From: Deltaproteobacteria bacterium
GTDB taxonomy: Bacteria > Myxococcota_A > UBA9160 > SMWR01
Length of the DNA: 35,967 bases
NCBI GenBank assembly: GCA_019310965.1
Contig: JAFDDG010000036.1
Coordinates: 1 to 35,967, forward strand
Direction of reading: 5' to 3'
The position numbers were made by a program, and so were the translations under genes. The notes under the pieces are model-generated. The model did no database searches and was not told the DNA's origin. It worked only from the letters and a program-made list of their open reading frames with translations. Of the stretch, positions 7,929-15,694 are shown piece by piece. The stretch's first letter is position 1. Each line of letters begins with the position of its first letter.

Positions 7929-9925
7929 TTGGCCGGCGTCTGTGGCAGGACTCGCTGCCGGCGGCGGGGATGCGGCCACATCACGCTGATCGTGCCGAGG
8001 ACGAAGATGACACCGCCGATCCAGATCCAGTTGACCAGCGGGTTGCGGTAGATCTTCAGTGTCGCCGAGCCGTCCTGCTCGAGGGCCGTCAGGATCACGT
8101 AGAGATCTTCACGCAGCGTCGAGTGCACCGACGGAATCGACGCCGGCTGCTCCTGCAGCCAGTACATGCGCTTCTCCGGGGTCATCACACCCAGGGGCTG
8201 ATCGCCGCGGTAGAGCGCGAGCCGCGCGCGGGCGCCGCCGAAGTGCTGCTCCGGGATCGCCTCGGCCGTCAGGTAGTGGATCCGCTTGTCGCCGATTTCG
8301 ATCTCGTCGCCGGGCTTCACGTTCTCGAGTCGCTCCTCTTCGAGGATCGATCCCGCCACGCCGATGAAGATCAACACCATGCCGAAGTGCACGATGTAGC
8401 CGCCGTAGCGCTGCTGGTTCTTGCGCAGCAGCGTGCCGAAGGCCTGCAGCGCATTCTCCTCGCCCTTGCGCATCCGGGCGCGGATCGCGCGCCAGTATTC
8501 CTGCACGATCGTGGCGGCCACGAATGCGGCGACTCCCCAGGTGATGACGCCGTAGACGTCGGTGAGCTCCCATTCGCCGATGCCGTTGCGAGCCAGCACG
8601 AAGGTTGCGAGCAGAACGACGAGCCCCGTGAGGGTGGGGATCGTGAACTGCCGCCGCAGCAGCGAGCGCGACGCCTTGCGCCAGGCAATCAGCGGCCCGA
8701 TTCCGGTCAACAGCAGCAGGAAGATGCCGAGGGGCCCGAGCAGCTGGTTGAAGAAGGACGGGCCCCACACGATGCGCCGCTCGCCGAAGAGCTCGGAGAA
8801 GACCGGGAAGAGCGTGCCGACGAAGACGACCGCCAGGATCACGATGAAGGCCCAGTTGTTGAGCAGGAAGCTCGCCTCGCGCGAGACCATCGATTCGAGC
8901 TGGCTGCCGCCCTGGAGCTCGCCGCGGCGGACCAGCAGCGCCGCCAGGAAGAGGCCACCCGCCAACAGCACGTAGCCCAGGAAGACCAGCTGGAAGAGGG
9001 GCGTCTGCGCGAAGGCGTGCACGCTCTGCACGATGCCGCTGCGGGTCAGGAAGGTGCCGAATAGACACAGCGTGTAGGTGAGGCCGATCAGAAGCAGATT
9101 CCACGTCTTCAACATGTTCCGCTTCTCCTGGATCATCACCGAATGGAGATACGCGGTAGCGGGAAGCCACGGCATGAACGACGCGTTCTCCACCGGATCC
9201 CAGGCCCAGTAGCCGCCCCAGCCGAGCACCTCGTAGGCCCAGCGCCCGCCCAGCAGGATGCCGATCGAGAGAAACAACCATGGCACCAGCGTCCAGCGCC
9301 GGGTCGTGCGGAACCAGGTGCTGTCGAGCTCGCCGGACAGCAGTGCCGCGAAGCCGAAGGCGTAGGGGATCACGAAGCCCACGAGCCCGAGGTAGAGCGT
9401 GATCGGGTGGATCATCATCACCGGGTGCTGCAGCAGCGGGTTCAGCCCGGCGCCGTCGGAGAGCACGTGACTCGGCGGCAGCTTCTCGAACGGGTCCGTC
9501 ACGAAGACCAGCAGCACCAGGAAGAAAATGGCGTTGGCGTGCAGCACCGCGGTGACCCAGGGCATCAGGCGCCGGTTCTGGTGGCGTTGCGTCACCACGC
9601 AGGCACTGCTGTAACCCATCAGGATGACCAACCAGAGCAGCAGCGAGCCGGCTTGCCCGCCCCACACCGCGGCGAGCCGGTAGGGGAGCGCCATGTCGCG
9701 CGCCGAGTTGTTGGCGACGTAGGCGAGCTGAAAGTCGTTGGCCGCGAAGGCGACCATGAGGACTGCGATGGCCAGCGTGACGAGCAGCGCGACGGCATGC
9801 ACGCTGCGCTCGGCGACCCGGGTCCAACGCGGCAGCTCGCGCACGGCGGCGACGACGCCCGCCACCAGGCCGAGTAGCGCGACTGGCAACGCGAAGCGAA
9901 GTGCGAGAGCGCCGAGCTCCGACAT
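7925..9925 (-). CDS. ccmF: CcmF, heme lyase subunit of cytochrome c maturation
   Basis: A 666-residue polytopic membrane protein with the family's tryptophan-rich heme-handling motif WGGYWAWDPVENASFMPWL at 236-254 and conserved histidines such as His173 (MIHPITLYLG). The C-terminal part has a soluble periplasmic domain (about 540-630) and a last membrane span. CcmF takes heme from holo-CcmE and attaches it to the CxxCH motif of apocytochrome c. The start at 9925 leaves 5 bases after the ccmE stop; an upstream extension in the same frame to 9982 overlaps ccmE and was rejected. Length is typical. Confidence 0.95.
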   Translation of the reverse strand: MSELGALALRFALPVALLGLVAGVVAAVRELPRWTRVAERSVHAVALLVTLAIAVLMVAFAANDFQLAYVANNSARDMALPYRLAAVWGGQAGSLLLWLVILMGYSSACVVTQRHQNRRLMPWVTAVLHANAIFFLVLLVFVTDPFEKLPPSHVLSDGAGLNPLLQHPVMMIHPITLYLGLVGFVIPYAFGFAALLSGELDSTWFRTTRRWTLVPWLFLSIGILLGGRWAYEVLGWGGYWAWDPVENASFMPWLPATAYLHSVMIQEKRNMLKTWNLLLIGLTYTLCLFGTFLTRSGIVQSVHAFAQTPLFQLVFLGYVLLAGGLFLAALLVRRGELQGGSQLESMVSREASFLLNNWAFIVILAVVFVGTLFPVFSELFGERRIVWGPSFFNQLLGPLGIFLLLLTGIGPLIAWRKASRSLLRRQFTIPTLTGLVVLLATFVLARNGIGEWELTDVYGVITWGVAAFVAATIVQEYWRAIRARMRKGEENALQAFGTLLRKNQQRYGGYIVHFGMVLIFIGVAGSILEEERLENVKPGDEIEIGDKRIHYLTAEAIPEQHFGGARARLALYRGDQPLGVMTPEKRMYWLQEQPASIPSVHSTLREDLYVILTALEQDGSATLKIYRNPLVNWIWIGGVIFVLGTISVMWPHPRRRQRVLPQTPAK

Positions 9926-9930
9926 CCGGG

Positions 9931-10371
9931 CTAGAGCAAGGCCTGCTGGGTCGGATCCGCCGCCTCGAACTTCGAGGGACACTTGGCCATCACCTTGTCC
10001 GCGTGAAAGGTATCGCCGGCCAGCATGCCTTCCACCACCACCTCGGCGCCATCCTTGAAGAGATCGGGGGTCTCGAGGCTGGTGTAGACCACGCGCAGCT
10101 CGGGCCCCGGCGGGCCGCCCGCGTGGGGCGGATCGTTCACCACGTTGAAGACGACTCGGCGCTGCGCCAGGTCGCGCTCGATCGAACCCGGCGCCACGTA
10201 GCCATGCACCCGGGCGTGTTCACCTTCCTGCGCGGCAGCGGCGGCGCGAAACTCGTCCAGAGTCTGAAAATAGGTGAACGATGATCCCGGCTCGAGGTTC
10301 GTGAAGGCGTACCAGCCCACGAGGAACGCGATCACGGTCGCGCCGGCGGAGATCTGCTTGCCCTTGCTCAT
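9931..10371 (-). CDS. ccmE: CcmE, heme chaperone, Cys-type variant
   Basis: A 146-residue protein with one N-terminal membrane anchor (about residues 7-24) and the CcmE OB-fold (VYTSLETPDLFKDG; EVVVEGML). The usual heme-binding motif, where His forms the covalent heme bond and Tyr follows four residues later, reads here AKCPSKFEA: Cys131 replaces His and Phe135 replaces Tyr. Cys-type CcmE (CxxxY) is known from some archaea and deltaproteobacteria with a System I lacking CcmH. The Phe at the Tyr position is a further departure. It is the first gene of the operon, with a promoter at 10381-10409 and almost no leader. The start is chosen from the normal length and the promoter position. Confidence 0.92.
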   Translation of the reverse strand: MSKGKQISAGATVIAFLVGWYAFTNLEPGSSFTYFQTLDEFRAAAAAQEGEHARVHGYVAPGSIERDLAQRRVVFNVVNDPPHAGGPPGPELRVVYTSLETPDLFKDGAEVVVEGMLAGDTFHADKVMAKCPSKFEAADPTQQALL

Positions 10372-10380
10372 CGGCCCGGG

Positions 10381-10409
10381 ACGGTATCCAAGCCGCTCGG
10401 ACTCGTCAA
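10381..10409 (-). promoter_or_regulatory. Predicted promoter of the ccm operon, near-leaderless
   Basis: Minus strand: TTGACG (10409-10404), 17 bases, TACCGT (10386-10381). Only nine bases separate the -10 box from the ccmE ATG, so the message would begin within about three bases of the start codon. No Shine-Dalgarno sequence is visible. It is divergent from the aminotransferase promoter. Confidence 0.6.
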
Positions 10410-10462
10410 AGCCGCCCGAGTCGAAAGTGGAGGGATTCCAATGGCTTGCATCCCCAGGCCCC

Positions 10463-10490
10463 TTGACGCGCCGGCCCTCCCTGGCACCCT
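10463..10490 (+). promoter_or_regulatory. Predicted promoter of the aminotransferase-engB unit, leaderless
   Basis: TTGACG (10463-10468), 16 bases, CACCCT (10485-10490). The GTG start codon is seven bases past the -10 box, where transcription should begin, and no ribosome-binding site precedes it. The -10 match is weak; the call rests on the -35 box and on the same layout at other genes in the window. Confidence 0.45.
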
Positions 10491-10496
10491 CGCGGC

Positions 10497-11651
10497 GTGC
10501 CGCCTCGCTTTGCTGCAAGAGCTCTCGCCCTCGAGCCCTTCCTCGCCATGGAGGTGATGGAGCGCGCCTTCGCCATGGAGCGGGAAGGCGCCGACATTGT
10601 GCATCTCGAGGTGGGGGAGCCCGATTTCGCGCCGCCGCCGGCTGCGGTCGACGCCTGCAAGGCTGCACTGAGCGCCGGCGAGACTCGCTATACCGACAGC
10701 CGCGGGCTCGTCGAGCTGCGCGTCGCCATTGCCTCGGATCACGAACGCCGTTTCGGCACGGCGGTCGATCCCGACCGGGTGCTGGTGAGCAGCGGCACAT
10801 CGGCAGCGATGCTTCTGGTCTTCTTGCTGTTGGTGGAGCCGGGGGACGAGGTGGTGATGGGAACGCCGCACTACCCCTGCTATCCGAACTTCGTGCGCGC
10901 CTGCGGCGGCACGCCGGTGCTGGTGCCGACAGCGCCCGCGGAGGGTTACCGTCTCGATCCGGATTTGGTGCGCGCGGCGCTCACGCCGCGTACGCGAGCG
11001 GTCGTGGTGGCGTCGCCGGCGAATCCGACCGGCGCCATCCAGTCCGCGGAGACGCTGCGTGCGCTGGCCGGGCTGGGCGTGCCGTTGGTTTCCGACGAGA
11101 TCTACGATGGCCTCGTCTACGACGGTGCGAAGGTGACATCGGCGCTCGAGGTGAGCGACGACGCCTATGTGCTCGACGGGTTCTCGAAACGTTATGCGAT
11201 GACCGGATTTCGCCTCGGCTATGTGATTGCGCCGCGCGAAGCCGCGCGTCCGCTCCAGGTGCTGCAGCAGAATCTCTTCATCTCGGCGAACCGCTTCGTG
11301 CAGCACGCCGGCATTGCCGCGCTGCGCGACGGCGAGGATACGCTGGTCGCCATGCGCAGCGCATACGACACGCGCCGGCGCCTGCTCGTCGACGGCCTGC
11401 GCGAGCTGGGCTTTGCGATTCCGGTGCTGCCGCAGGGCGCCTTCTACGTGTTCGCCGACGCGCGTCGCTTCGGCGCGGACTCGCGCAAGCTCGCATTCGA
11501 CATCCTCGAGCGCGCACGCGTCGGCACCTGCCCGGGCGTTGACTTCGGCGCGGCGGGAGAGGGTTGGCTGCGCTTCTGCAGCGCGGCGTCGGAAGCGGGA
11601 CTGCACGAAGCCCTGGAGCGGCTCGCGCGGGTGTTGCCGGAGTTCGCGTGA
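10497..11651 (+). CDS. Pyridoxal-phosphate aminotransferase, class I/II
   Basis: A 384-residue fold-type I enzyme. The PLP-binding lysine is Lys231 in DGFSKRYAMTGFRLGY, and the substrate/cofactor loop ASPANPTGA and the EVGEPDF motif near residue 38 are present. It is related to aspartate- and aromatic-type aminotransferases; the exact amino donor cannot be read from the sequence. The GTG at 10497 is the first start in frame and lies where transcription should begin. The stop overlaps the engB start (GTGA), so the two genes are co-translated, though their functions appear unrelated. Confidence 0.9.
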   Translation: MPPRFAARALALEPFLAMEVMERAFAMEREGADIVHLEVGEPDFAPPPAAVDACKAALSAGETRYTDSRGLVELRVAIASDHERRFGTAVDPDRVLVSSGTSAAMLLVFLLLVEPGDEVVMGTPHYPCYPNFVRACGGTPVLVPTAPAEGYRLDPDLVRAALTPRTRAVVVASPANPTGAIQSAETLRALAGLGVPLVSDEIYDGLVYDGAKVTSALEVSDDAYVLDGFSKRYAMTGFRLGYVIAPREAARPLQVLQQNLFISANRFVQHAGIAALRDGEDTLVAMRSAYDTRRRLLVDGLRELGFAIPVLPQGAFYVFADARRFGADSRKLAFDILERARVGTCPGVDFGAAGEGWLRFCSAASEAGLHEALERLARVLPEFA

Positions 11652-12235
11652 AACTCAGGAACGTCGAGTACATGCTGGCGGCGGCGAAACCCGACGGCTT
11701 TCCCGCGCCGCAGGCGCCGGAGGTGGCGTTTCTCGGCCGCTCGAACGTGGGCAAGTCGAGCCTGCTCAACAAGCTCGTCAACAGAAAGGCGCTGGCTCGC
11801 ACCAGCAGCACTCCCGGCAAGACACGCTTGCTGCACTGGTTCCGCGTGACCCGCCCTCAGGACGAGCTCTGGTTCGTCGACCTGCCGGGTTACGGCTACG
11901 CGAAGGTCGCCAAGAGCGAGCGCCGCCACTGGCAAGACCTCATCGAGGCCTACCTCGGCGATCGCGACACCCTGCGTCTCGCCGTGCTGCTGCAGGACCT
12001 GCGGCGCGACGTCAGCGAAGACGAAACCCTGCTCCTCGAGTGGCTCGCGGAGCGTCAGGTCCCCAGCGTCGTCGCTCTCACGAAATGCGACAAGCTCAAG
12101 CCCATGCGCCGCGCCGCACAGGTGAAGAAGCTGAAGGCGCAGCTCGGCCTGTCCGCCGACCGCGTCGTCGCGACCTCCGCCGAAAAGGGGTTCGGCATCC
12201 CGGAGCTCTGGAGCGCCATCGATCGGCACCTCTAG
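11648..12235 (+). CDS. engB: EngB (YihA/YsxC), ribosome-biogenesis GTPase
   Basis: A 195-residue GTPase with G1 GRSNVGKSS at 30-38, G2 region TSSTPGKTR, G3 DLPGYG and G4 TKCDK, the full TrmE-Era-EngA-YihA pattern. EngB acts in late assembly of the large ribosomal subunit. I chose the GTG at 11648, which overlaps the previous stop, because it gives the usual short N-terminus before G1; the longer frame from 11564 runs inside the aminotransferase gene. No clear terminator follows. Confidence 0.95.
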   Translation: MKLRNVEYMLAAAKPDGFPAPQAPEVAFLGRSNVGKSSLLNKLVNRKALARTSSTPGKTRLLHWFRVTRPQDELWFVDLPGYGYAKVAKSERRHWQDLIEAYLGDRDTLRLAVLLQDLRRDVSEDETLLLEWLAERQVPSVVALTKCDKLKPMRRAAQVKKLKAQLGLSADRVVATSAEKGFGIPELWSAIDRHL

Positions 12236-12527
12236 CTGGCTGCTGAAATAGCTCGTCACGCTTCGCCCCCGGCCCAGCATCTCCGAGGCTTTTCCTTGCG
12301 GAATCAATGTGCCATCGCGAGGCAGCGCATGCGCACCCGCTGGTTTCTCGCGTCGCCCGCGTACCGACCGGCAGCTGAACATCGAACCCGGCAGGCGGTC
12401 GTCTTCGCGCATCGGTGCCCATGCCCTCAGTACCATGGCGGAGAGGGTTCTTCAGCGAGGGAATGGACTGCTCCCGCGACGAAGCGCGGCATCTGCGTGC
12501 CAGAGTCGCCTTGCTCCCCGGAGCGCT
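12236..12527. other. Intergenic spacer between convergent engB and cofE; possible decayed repeat
   Basis: These 292 bases hold no gene I can support. The left end has CTGGCTGCTGAAATAGCTCG; its complement, ending in TTTCAGCAGCC, recalls ends of some insertion sequences or dispersed repeats. No transposase fragment or matching opposite end is visible. Near the right end there is a small hairpin (GCTC CGGG GAGC) just past the cofE stop, with no U-tract. Confidence 0.3.
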
Positions 12528-13277
12528 TCAACGAAAGAGATCGTTCGCGGGGTCGCGCAGGGTTTCGCCGAGCCGGCCGTCGCCGGCAAGAGGCACGCCG
12601 CTGATCCAGACGGCGGGGATGCCGGAGGCCTTGCCCATCAGCAGGCCGGCGGCGGCAGCCAGCTGGTCGGCGGTGGCGGTGGCGGTGACCTGGAGCTCGC
12701 GGCCGGCGAGATCGTGGTCACCGCGGTGGTCGGCGATGGGTGCGAAGCCGGCGCTGCCGATGGCGGCGTCGACGAGGCCTTCGCGCCAGGGACGGCCGAA
12801 GGTGTCGCTCAGCACGACGCCGAGCGGGCCGGCCCCGCCCGCGACGAGGGCGCTGTGCAGGCTGGCGGCGGAAGCGTCGCAGTCCTCCGGCAGCAGCACG
12901 GCCTGGTCTTCGCCCGGGGCGTTCGACAGATCGACGCCGGCGTTGGCGCAGACGAAGCCGTGATGGGTCTCGCAGATCAGCACGCCGTGGCCTCGGCGCA
13001 CCACGCGCCGGCTCTCGCGCAACACCACCTCGACGTGGCGCGGATCCCTGTCGTCTTCGGCCGCTATGCGTCTGGCTTCTTCGGAGGGCGTGACGTCTGC
13101 GAGCGCGACGATGCGGCCCTGCGCCTTCGAGACGATCTTCTGACAGACGACGAGATGCCCGTCGGCGAGCTTCGTCGCGCTGCGCTCTGCCGCCGCGAGG
13201 ATCAGCGCCGCCAGGTCGTCGCCCGGAGCCACCAGCGGAATGCCGGGCAGGGGGATCAGCCGGATGGCGTCGCTCAC
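12528..13277 (-). CDS. cofE: CofE, coenzyme F420:L-glutamate ligase
   Basis: A 249-residue protein that aligns by eye with CofE across its length: PLPGIPLVAPGDDLAALI at the N-terminus, VCQKIVSKAQGRI, the GVLICETHHGFVCANAGVD region and LSDTFGRPWREG. The enzyme adds glutamate residues to F420-0 using GTP. The C-terminal nitroreductase-like domain found in mycobacterial FbiB is absent. The ATG overlaps the cofC stop (ATGA). This is the last gene of the operon. Confidence 0.95.
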   Translation of the reverse strand: MSDAIRLIPLPGIPLVAPGDDLAALILAAAERSATKLADGHLVVCQKIVSKAQGRIVALADVTPSEEARRIAAEDDRDPRHVEVVLRESRRVVRRGHGVLICETHHGFVCANAGVDLSNAPGEDQAVLLPEDCDASAASLHSALVAGGAGPLGVVLSDTFGRPWREGLVDAAIGSAGFAPIADHRGDHDLAGRELQVTATATADQLAAAAGLLMGKASGIPAVWISGVPLAGDGRLGETLRDPANDLFR

Positions 13278-13909
13278 TCGTGCTGCTCGAGCTCGTGCAG
13301 CAGGCGGCGGGTGCGTCGGCCGCCGAGAGCGGTTTCGAGGAAGGCGTCAATGTCCTCGGGGGTGTCGAGGTCGAGGGCCAACGAACGCAGGGGAATCTCG
13401 CGCAGGGTTACGCCCGCCTGCTCGCAGAGTTCCCGGTGGCGCTTGGCGCTGTTGCTTCCGAAGTTCGCGGGGATCACGTCCCGGGGCCGGCGCAGCAGCG
13501 CCGCGGTGCCGCCGTCTTGGGCGGGAGCCAGCGCTACGCCGCGCTTCGGCAGGGCGCGGATCAGCCGGCGCAGGTCGTCCGCCTGCACTCCCGCCACGTC
13601 GCCGAGCACCACGAGCAGCGCGTCGTCCGGGTTGGGCAGCAGCTCGACGCCGGCAGCCTCGACCGAGGGATTGAGACCGGGATCGTGACGCAGCAGCAGC
13701 TGTGCGCCAGTCTCGTCCACGGTGGCCGCGACCTCGATGTCGGGGGTGGTGACCGCGACGACATCGATCTCCGGCACGGCGTGCAGCGCCTCGATCACGT
13801 CCTCGAGCATGGCGAGGGCGAGCCGGCGCGCGCCCTCGCTGCCGAGTCTCGGCAGCAGCCGGGACTTCGAGGCGTCCAGGGACTTGACGGGAACCACAGC
13901 CGCGATCAT
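13274..13909 (-). CDS. cofC: CofC, guanylyltransferase of F420 biosynthesis
   Basis: A 211-residue nucleotidyltransferase with the N-terminal motif VVPVKSLDASKSRLLP and a Mg-binding aspartate in VVLGDVAGVQADDL. Most CofC proteins have a GD(L/V)P-type sequence there; this one has Ala in place of Pro. CofC/FbiD activates 2-phospholactate, PEP or 3-phosphoglycerate with GTP, and which one is used here cannot be decided by eye. The ATG at 13909 overlaps the cofD stop (ATGA). Confidence 0.92.
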   Translation of the reverse strand: MIAAVVPVKSLDASKSRLLPRLGSEGARRLALAMLEDVIEALHAVPEIDVVAVTTPDIEVAATVDETGAQLLLRHDPGLNPSVEAAGVELLPNPDDALLVVLGDVAGVQADDLRRLIRALPKRGVALAPAQDGGTAALLRRPRDVIPANFGSNSAKRHRELCEQAGVTLREIPLRSLALDLDTPEDIDAFLETALGGRRTRRLLHELEQHE

Positions 13910-14862
13910 CGCAAGGAGTCTGCCAGCTCGAGTGCGTCCCGCGCCAATCGCTCGGCCACGTCGCCATCGCGCATCAGGGTGTCGACGGCGATGCAGCGCA
14001 AGCCGAGCGCAGCCACATCCGACGCTTCTTCCCGATCGCGCGTGTCGAGGACAAAGCCGTCGATCAGCTCGCGATACAGCCGCGCCACGCCGCGGGCCGA
14101 CACCTCGGCTCCGATGCCGCGCAGCAGCGAATCCGCCGGGCCTTTCACCGGCGCTCCGGCCACGATCGGCGAGATGGCGATCACCGGCGCGGTGCTCTCG
14201 CGCAGCGCTTCGCGCACGCCGGGCAGCGCGAGGATCGGGCCGATCGAGACCACCGGGTTGCTCGGGCAGAAGAGGATGCTGCGCGCTGCACGCAGCGCGT
14301 CGAGAACGCCCGGCCCGGGCCGGGCGTTGCGCGCCGCCGAGAGGTCGACTCCCTCGACATCCGACGGTGCTCCATCGCGTACCAGGTATTCCTCGAAGTG
14401 CATGCGGTCGCCGCCCGAGAGCTCCACGAGCGTTGCACACGGGTCTTCCGACATTGGCAGCAGCCGGGTCGCCACGCCGAAGCGGCGGCGGATCTCGTCG
14501 GTCACTTCGGCGAGCCCTGCGCCTTCGGCGAGCCGCAGGCTGCGGTGCTGGCAGGTGGCGAAGTCGGCGTCGCCTAGCCGGAACCAGGTTTCGTGGCCGA
14601 GCGCAGCCAGCGCGTCGATCAATGCGAACGTATCGTCTGCCAGTCCAAAGCCGCGCTGGCGGTCCACCCGCCCGGCCAGCGTGTAGGTCACGATGTCGAT
14701 GTCGGGTGACACGTGCACGCCGTAGAAGCGACGATCGTCGCCGGTGTTGATGATCGCGGTGACGTCGCGCGGATCGACGGCCCGCACCAGCCCGCGCAGG
14801 AAGCGCGCCGCACCGACACCCCCGGCCAGCGCGACAATCGGCGTCGGGGCTGCGGTGCTCAC
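13906..14862 (-). CDS. cofD: CofD, F420 phospho-(lactyl/enolpyruvyl) transferase
   Basis: A 318-residue protein with GGVGAARFLRGL at residues 14-25, NTGDD near 45, the ADDTFALIDAL segment and FCPSNPVVSIGPIL further on, all characteristic of CofD/FbiA. It transfers the activated phospho-acid to the deazaflavin FO, giving F420-0 or its dehydro form. The GTG at 14862 overlaps the stop of the DUF4124 gene (GTGA) and puts the glycine-rich motif at its normal position. The FO synthase genes (cofG/cofH or fbiC) are not in this window. Confidence 0.95.
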   Translation of the reverse strand: MSTAAPTPIVALAGGVGAARFLRGLVRAVDPRDVTAIINTGDDRRFYGVHVSPDIDIVTYTLAGRVDRQRGFGLADDTFALIDALAALGHETWFRLGDADFATCQHRSLRLAEGAGLAEVTDEIRRRFGVATRLLPMSEDPCATLVELSGGDRMHFEEYLVRDGAPSDVEGVDLSAARNARPGPGVLDALRAARSILFCPSNPVVSIGPILALPGVREALRESTAPVIAISPIVAGAPVKGPADSLLRGIGAEVSARGVARLYRELIDGFVLDTRDREEASDVAALGLRCIAVDTLMRDGDVAERLARDALELADSLR

Positions 14863-15524
14863 GGGCGTTGCGCTTCGGAGCCGCCCGTCGTCCCGCCCTC
14901 GAGCTCGCGCATCTCCGCCTGCAGCTGCGGCAGCCGTTTGGCGATCTCGCGCAGCTCGTCGGAGGGCTCGCTCGCACGGGTCTGGCCGGAACTGATCAAC
15001 GCCTTGAGCGTGTTCTCGTCGCGCTCGATCTGGGCGGCGAGGGTATCGCGGTGTTCGCGCTGGGCTGCGCTGAGGGGCGGCGGATTGGGGATGGACGGCG
15101 CCGTCTTGGGAGTGGCGGTCGGCAGGGCGGGGGGCGCCGACGTCGCTGTCGGGGCGCGCTCGGCGCCGAGTGGTGCGGTGGCGCTGGGCTCCAGCGGCTC
15201 GGGTACGTCGCTGCCACGCAGTGTCTGCGCCCGATTGGGCGCGTTGAACGGGTCGGCCGCGAACGAGAACTCGTCGGCGGGCACATAGAGCGGTGCCGGC
15301 TCGGTGGGCGTTGGGGCCATCGGTGCCACGGCCATCGGTGCCACGGCGGGCATGCCGGGCTCGACCCGCAACAGCGAGCCGCGTCGTTGCCCCGGCACGC
15401 GTTCCGGGTTCGGCGTGTAGCGGACCACGCCGTCTGCATCGACCCAGCGCCACAGCTCGGCGCCGGCGGGTGCGCTGCACAGGGCGAGGAAGAGGGAGAT
15501 CAGGAGCCGGGCCGGGAGGCGCAT
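14859..15524 (-). CDS. DUF4124-domain exported protein
   Basis: A 221-residue protein with a clear signal peptide (cleavage near residue 22) followed by the DUF4124 core ELWRWVDADGVVRYTPNPER. A Pro/Ala-rich linker, which includes a repeated VAPMA, leads to a helical, coiled-coil-like C-terminus (about 150-205). DUF4124 is a periplasmic domain of unknown function. It is the first gene of the transcription unit and is translationally coupled to cofD, an odd pairing of an exported protein with cytosolic cofactor enzymes. It has its own near-perfect leaderless promoter layout. Confidence 0.85.
   Translation of the reverse strand: MRLPARLLISLFLALCSAPAGAELWRWVDADGVVRYTPNPERVPGQRRGSLLRVEPGMPAVAPMAVAPMAPTPTEPAPLYVPADEFSFAADPFNAPNRAQTLRGSDVPEPLEPSATAPLGAERAPTATSAPPALPTATPKTAPSIPNPPPLSAAQREHRDTLAAQIERDENTLKALISSGQTRASEPSDELREIAKRLPQLQAEMRELEGGTTGGSEAQRP
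15316..15345. repeat. 15-bp perfect tandem duplication
   Basis: GCCATCGGTGCCACG occurs twice in direct succession inside the DUF4124 gene, giving the repeated VAPMA pentapeptide in the linker. Length multiples of three keep the frame open. Probably a replication-slippage repeat. Confidence 0.8.
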
Positions 15525-15530
15525 GGGAAG

Positions 15531-15559
15531 ATTCTCGTGGCAGCAGCCGCGAGCGTCAA
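15531..15559 (-). promoter_or_regulatory. Predicted promoter of the DUF4124-cofDCE operon, leaderless
   Basis: Minus strand: TTGACG (15559-15554), 17 bases, GAGAAT (15536-15531). The ATG at 15524 follows after six bases, so transcription should begin at the start codon. No ribosome-binding site is present. It is divergent from the sigma-54-type promoter of the propeller/PEP-CTERM unit. Confidence 0.6.
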
Positions 15560-15666
15560 CTCGCCGCGGCCTGTGGTCGCGGCCAGCGGTTCACACGCCG
15601 CCGGCAAGTTCCGCGCAACCTGCCCTGAAACCGGCGGGTTCGGTGGGCTTCCGCTGCCGCCAAACC

Positions 15667-15682
15667 TGGCACGCAGCTTGCT
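15667..15682 (+). promoter_or_regulatory. Sigma-54 (RpoN)-type promoter
   Basis: TGGCACG (15667-15673), four bases, TTGCT (15678-15682). This matches the RpoN consensus exactly, with GG and GC exactly ten bases apart. The expected start of transcription is near 15693, two bases before the GTG of the next gene. Sigma-54 promoters need an enhancer-binding activator. RpoN with the PrsK/PrsR pair is known to control PEP-CTERM genes in some bacteria, and a PEP-CTERM gene is the second gene of this unit. No activator gene is in the window. Confidence 0.65.
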
Positions 15683-15694
15683 CCCCATCACGGC

